This document shows, piece by piece, positions 61,826 through 64,000 of a stretch of DNA of 64,000 nt (position 1 is the first letter of the stretch; each line of letters starts with the position of its first letter). Under the pieces are notes generated by a model that was not told where the DNA came from, ran no database searches, and worked only from the letters and a program-made list of their open reading frames with translations. Source of the DNA: Pseudomonas nunensis (GTDB taxonomy: Bacteria > Pseudomonadota > Gammaproteobacteria > Pseudomonadales > Pseudomonadaceae). The stretch is from contig NZ_CP101125.1 in assembly GCF_024296925.1 (NCBI RefSeq), forward strand, positions 3,536,501 through 3,600,500, given 5' to 3'. The position numbers and the translations under genes were made by a program.

Positions 61826-62698
61826 ATGAACGACGTGATGAATGAACTGCGCAGCATCGTGATGCGCGCGCAAAACAAGTGGACCGACACCGGACTGCCA
61901 CGGGTGGCAATGGTGCGGGCCGAGGCGTGTGCGAGTCAGGTCTATCAGCCGATGCTGCATCTGGTGTTGCAAGGCACCAAGACCTTGTCGATTGGCGATC
62001 AGGTGTTGGAATACCGGCCGGGCACCTGTTTCCTCGTGCCCGTGGACGTGCCCGCCACCGGCGAGATTTACCCGAGCGGACCCGACCTGCCCTATCTGGC
62101 GCTCTGCCTGACGCTGGACCCGAACGTCATCGCCACACTGCTCGCGGACGAGATCAAAACTGCGGCGCAACCCACCGCGAATCGCTTCGCTGCGGTCGCC
62201 GCACCGGCCGAAATGCTGGATGCGTGGCTGCGCATGATGCGGCTGATGGATCGGCCGAACGAAGCCGCTGTGCTGGCGCCGATGATCGAGCGAGAGATTC
62301 TGTTTCGCGTCTTGCAAGGACCGCTGGGGCCAATGCTGCGTGAGATCGCGCGCCCGGACGGACGCCTGGCGCAGATCCGCCGCGCCACTCTATGGATCGG
62401 CGACCACTACACCGAACCCTTTCGCGTGGAACCGCTGGCGACGATGAGCGACATGAGCGTCGCGGCGTTCTATCGGCATTTCAAAACCATCACTGGCATG
62501 ACGCCCATCCAGTATCAAAAGCGTCTGCGCCTGCTCAGGGCGCGCTGGTTGCTGCTGTTCGAGCCCCGCGACGCCGCTTCCATCGCGTTCACCGTGGGCT
62601 ATGAAAGCGCATCGCAATTCAGCCGTGAATACGCGCGCCTGTTCGGGATGCCGCCGGCGCGGGATGCGGCCAGGTTCAAGGTGCCCGTAGCGTCCTAA
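61826..62698 (+). CDS. AraC family regulator (AraC_N, PF06719 type)
   Basis: A 290-residue regulator: PMLHLVLQGTKTLSIGDQVL in the AraC_N cupin, LFRVLQGPLGPMLREIARPD, then the DNA-binding domain VEPLATMSDMSVAAFYRHFK and AASIAFTVGYESASQFSREY. Paralogue of the gene at 42703. It is divergent from the SDR at 60933 and converges, with a four-base overlap, on the saccharopine-dehydrogenase-like gene at 62695. Confidence 0.92.
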   Translation: MNDVMNELRSIVMRAQNKWTDTGLPRVAMVRAEACASQVYQPMLHLVLQGTKTLSIGDQVLEYRPGTCFLVPVDVPATGEIYPSGPDLPYLALCLTLDPNVIATLLADEIKTAAQPTANRFAAVAAPAEMLDAWLRMMRLMDRPNEAAVLAPMIEREILFRVLQGPLGPMLREIARPDGRLAQIRRATLWIGDHYTEPFRVEPLATMSDMSVAAFYRHFKTITGMTPIQYQKRLRLLRARWLLLFEPRDAASIAFTVGYESASQFSREYARLFGMPPARDAARFKVPVAS

Positions 62699-63672
62699 TA
62701 ATCGGTGATGGTCGTCCCGGCGATTGTCTCGGCGAAACCCATTCCGAATACGCGCGCAGGGGTTTCAAACCCGGCTCGCCGTTCACCGGCCAATACCCGG
62801 CGCGCCGCTTCCACGGCAGCCAACGGCGTGTAGCTGTAGCCATTGACGGTCTCGATCACCGAGCGCGCGACACTGCCGTCAGCGCCGGTGACTTCAGCCA
62901 CTGCCCGGGCGCGATGAGCTTCACGCTGCTCGGTGCTTGGGCCGTCGGGCAGCAGTGACAAGTCTCCCTCGGGAAACGCATCGCCGCTGATGTGCACGAA
63001 CATCGCGATATTGGCGATGCCGGTGGAATGCCAGCCAGTGACCAGGTCACCAAAGGACAGCGGCGCGCAGAGTGCCGGGCCGTCACCGAAATCGAAGTGT
63101 TGGGGCTGCGCATCCGGTGTGGCCACCAGTTGTCCGTCAATCCGCGCGAGAAGGCCCGCGCCAATGATTTCGCTGACACTCATGGCTGATCCCCGAGACA
63201 TGGAGCCCGCGACCTGCAGCGCCACCCTCAGTGCTTGCGGGTTTTGCACGCGGCGCGCGACATGCATCGCCAGGCAATCGGTCGGCACCACGTCCCAGCC
63301 AACGCCGGGCAGCAACATGACACCCGCTTCGGCGGCTCGCGCGCCCAGTCGTTCGGCCAGTCGATAGACATTGATCTCGGCCGTGATGTCGAGGTAATCG
63401 ACCCCGGCCTGGATACAGGCCTGCATTAGCGCCTCTGCGGTCTTGGCGAAAGGCCCGGCGAAATTCAACAGCACGCTGATGCCGTCCAGGGCTTGCGAAG
63501 CGTGGGCATCGGCGGTGAAGACGCGGTAGGGAACGTCGAGCTGTGCGGCGAGGGATGCCAGTCTTTCGGCATTGCGCCCTGCGATGACAACATTCAATCC
63601 CTGTGCCTTGGCGTGCTCGGCAGCCATGCGACCGGTGTAGCCCGTCGCGCCGTAGATCATCAGTGTTTTCAT
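62695..63672 (-). CDS. Saccharopine-dehydrogenase-like NADP-binding protein
   Basis: A 325-residue protein: MKTLMIYGATGYTGRMAAEH, NVVIAGRNAERLASLAAQLD, VLLNFAGPFAKTAEALMQAC, YLDITAEINVYRLAERLG, typical of the trans-acting enoyl reductase/saccharopine dehydrogenase NADP-binding family. Function unknown. Its start codon overlaps the stop of the VOC gene at 63669 by four bases, so they are translationally coupled. Confidence 0.88.
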   Translation of the reverse strand: MKTLMIYGATGYTGRMAAEHAKAQGLNVVIAGRNAERLASLAAQLDVPYRVFTADAHASQALDGISVLLNFAGPFAKTAEALMQACIQAGVDYLDITAEINVYRLAERLGARAAEAGVMLLPGVGWDVVPTDCLAMHVARRVQNPQALRVALQVAGSMSRGSAMSVSEIIGAGLLARIDGQLVATPDAQPQHFDFGDGPALCAPLSFGDLVTGWHSTGIANIAMFVHISGDAFPEGDLSLLPDGPSTEQREAHRARAVAEVTGADGSVARSVIETVNGYSYTPLAAVEAARRVLAGERRAGFETPARVFGMGFAETIAGTTITDY

Positions 63673-64000
63673 TGGGTGTGCTGCCATTTTTTGTAGACGA
63701 ATTCGAGGCTGTAACCGTCCGGGTCAAGGACATTGCCGGCGTAGTAGTTCGGGTCGTAATGCAGGCGCGCGCCAGGCGCACCATTGTCGACAGCACCGTT
63801 TTCCATGGCTGCGGTGTAAGCGGCGCGGACCTCGGCCTGACTGTTCGCCACGAAGCCGACATGCACGGCACGCCCTTCCACCACGCCCTCGCGCAGCCAG
63901 AAGAACACTCGCCCATTGGCGCCGAACCCCTTGAGGTCCGGGTGGCCGGGAGGTCCGTCCTTGCCGTCGTAATCGAGCCGCGCCGTAATGCCGAGCGGCG
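63669..64000 (-). CDS. VOC family (glyoxalase-fold) protein, 5' end cut by window edge
   Basis: The frame is open to the right edge, giving the last 110 residues: PLGITARLDYDGKDGPPGHP, then GRVFFWLREG, GRAVHVGFVANSQAEVRAAY, and DPNYYAGNVLDPDGYSLEFV with the usual C-terminal Glu metal ligand. It is a single-domain VOC protein. It is the first gene seen in the unit with the saccharopine-dehydrogenase-like gene. The start lies outside the window. Confidence 0.85.
   Translation of the reverse strand, partial: PLGITARLDYDGKDGPPGHPDLKGFGANGRVFFWLREGVVEGRAVHVGFVANSQAEVRAAYTAAMENGAVDNGAPGARLHYDPNYYAGNVLDPDGYSLEFVYKKWQHTQ

Overview
The window looks like part of a Pseudomonas chromosome of the P. fluorescens group. 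Supporting signs are GC-rich coding, many short palindromic repeats built on GTGGGAGCGGGCTTGCTCGC (typical of fluorescent pseudomonads), a galactose 1-dehydrogenase close to the P. fluorescens Gal enzyme, a xylR-xylAFGH locus, ProP and RidA-type genes. No rRNA, tRNA, CRISPR array or intact insertion sequence was seen. Both ends cut through VOC (glyoxalase-fold) genes.

Layout. 1-8.8 kb: HxlR-, AraC- and old-yellow-enzyme-centred redox modules, a half-size ABC exporter, twin NTF2-fold genes and a broken barstar-like gene. 9-15.7 kb: D-xylose locus (xylR divergent from xylA-xylF-xylG-xylH). 15.8-22.6 kb: a small P-loop kinase, a lysine-rich protein, qorB with its HxlR regulator, and a second HxlR-controlled operon (epimerase, NADP oxidoreductase, two NTF2-fold proteins) followed by a haloperoxidase-like hydrolase. 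22.56-24.37 kb: a compact, relatively A/T-rich island of two orphan genes bounded and separated by three related palindromes. One encodes a protein with a Cys-His-Asp triad layout, the other a three-helix membrane protein resembling Pycsar (PycTM, DUF5706) effectors. 24.4-38.9 kb: galactose dehydrogenase, bestrophin-like channel, ProP, two c-di-GMP proteins, RidA-like and GlxA-like proteins, a hexuronate-type MFS carrier and small hypotheticals. 39-46.4 kb: LysR- and AraC-controlled oxidoreductase modules, LysE and bile-acid-symporter-type carriers. 46.4-53.8 kb: a two-gene operon of a haem-oxygenase-like iron enzyme and a methyltransferase, hydrolase, GST, cytochrome c, small secreted proteins and a SphA-like outer-membrane protein. 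53.8-64 kb: further LysR/AraC modules, a polyamine-binding protein with a PuuB-like oxidase, a zinc alcohol dehydrogenase, an SDR and a saccharopine-dehydrogenase-like gene coupled to a VOC gene.

How the genes work together. The dominant pattern is a one-component regulator (HxlR, LysR or AraC) transcribed away from one to four small NAD(P)H- or flavin-dependent enzymes, often with NTF2-, DoxX- or VOC-type accessory proteins. This suggests a region rich in inducible detoxification or catabolic modules. Three HxlR loci share a GGTAAGTA operator-like word; the fourth has two CTTGC-N5-GCAAG dyads. Sugar import and oxidation (xylose, galactose, hexuronate) is a second theme. The most unusual segment is the palindrome-bounded two-gene island near 22.6-24.4 kb.
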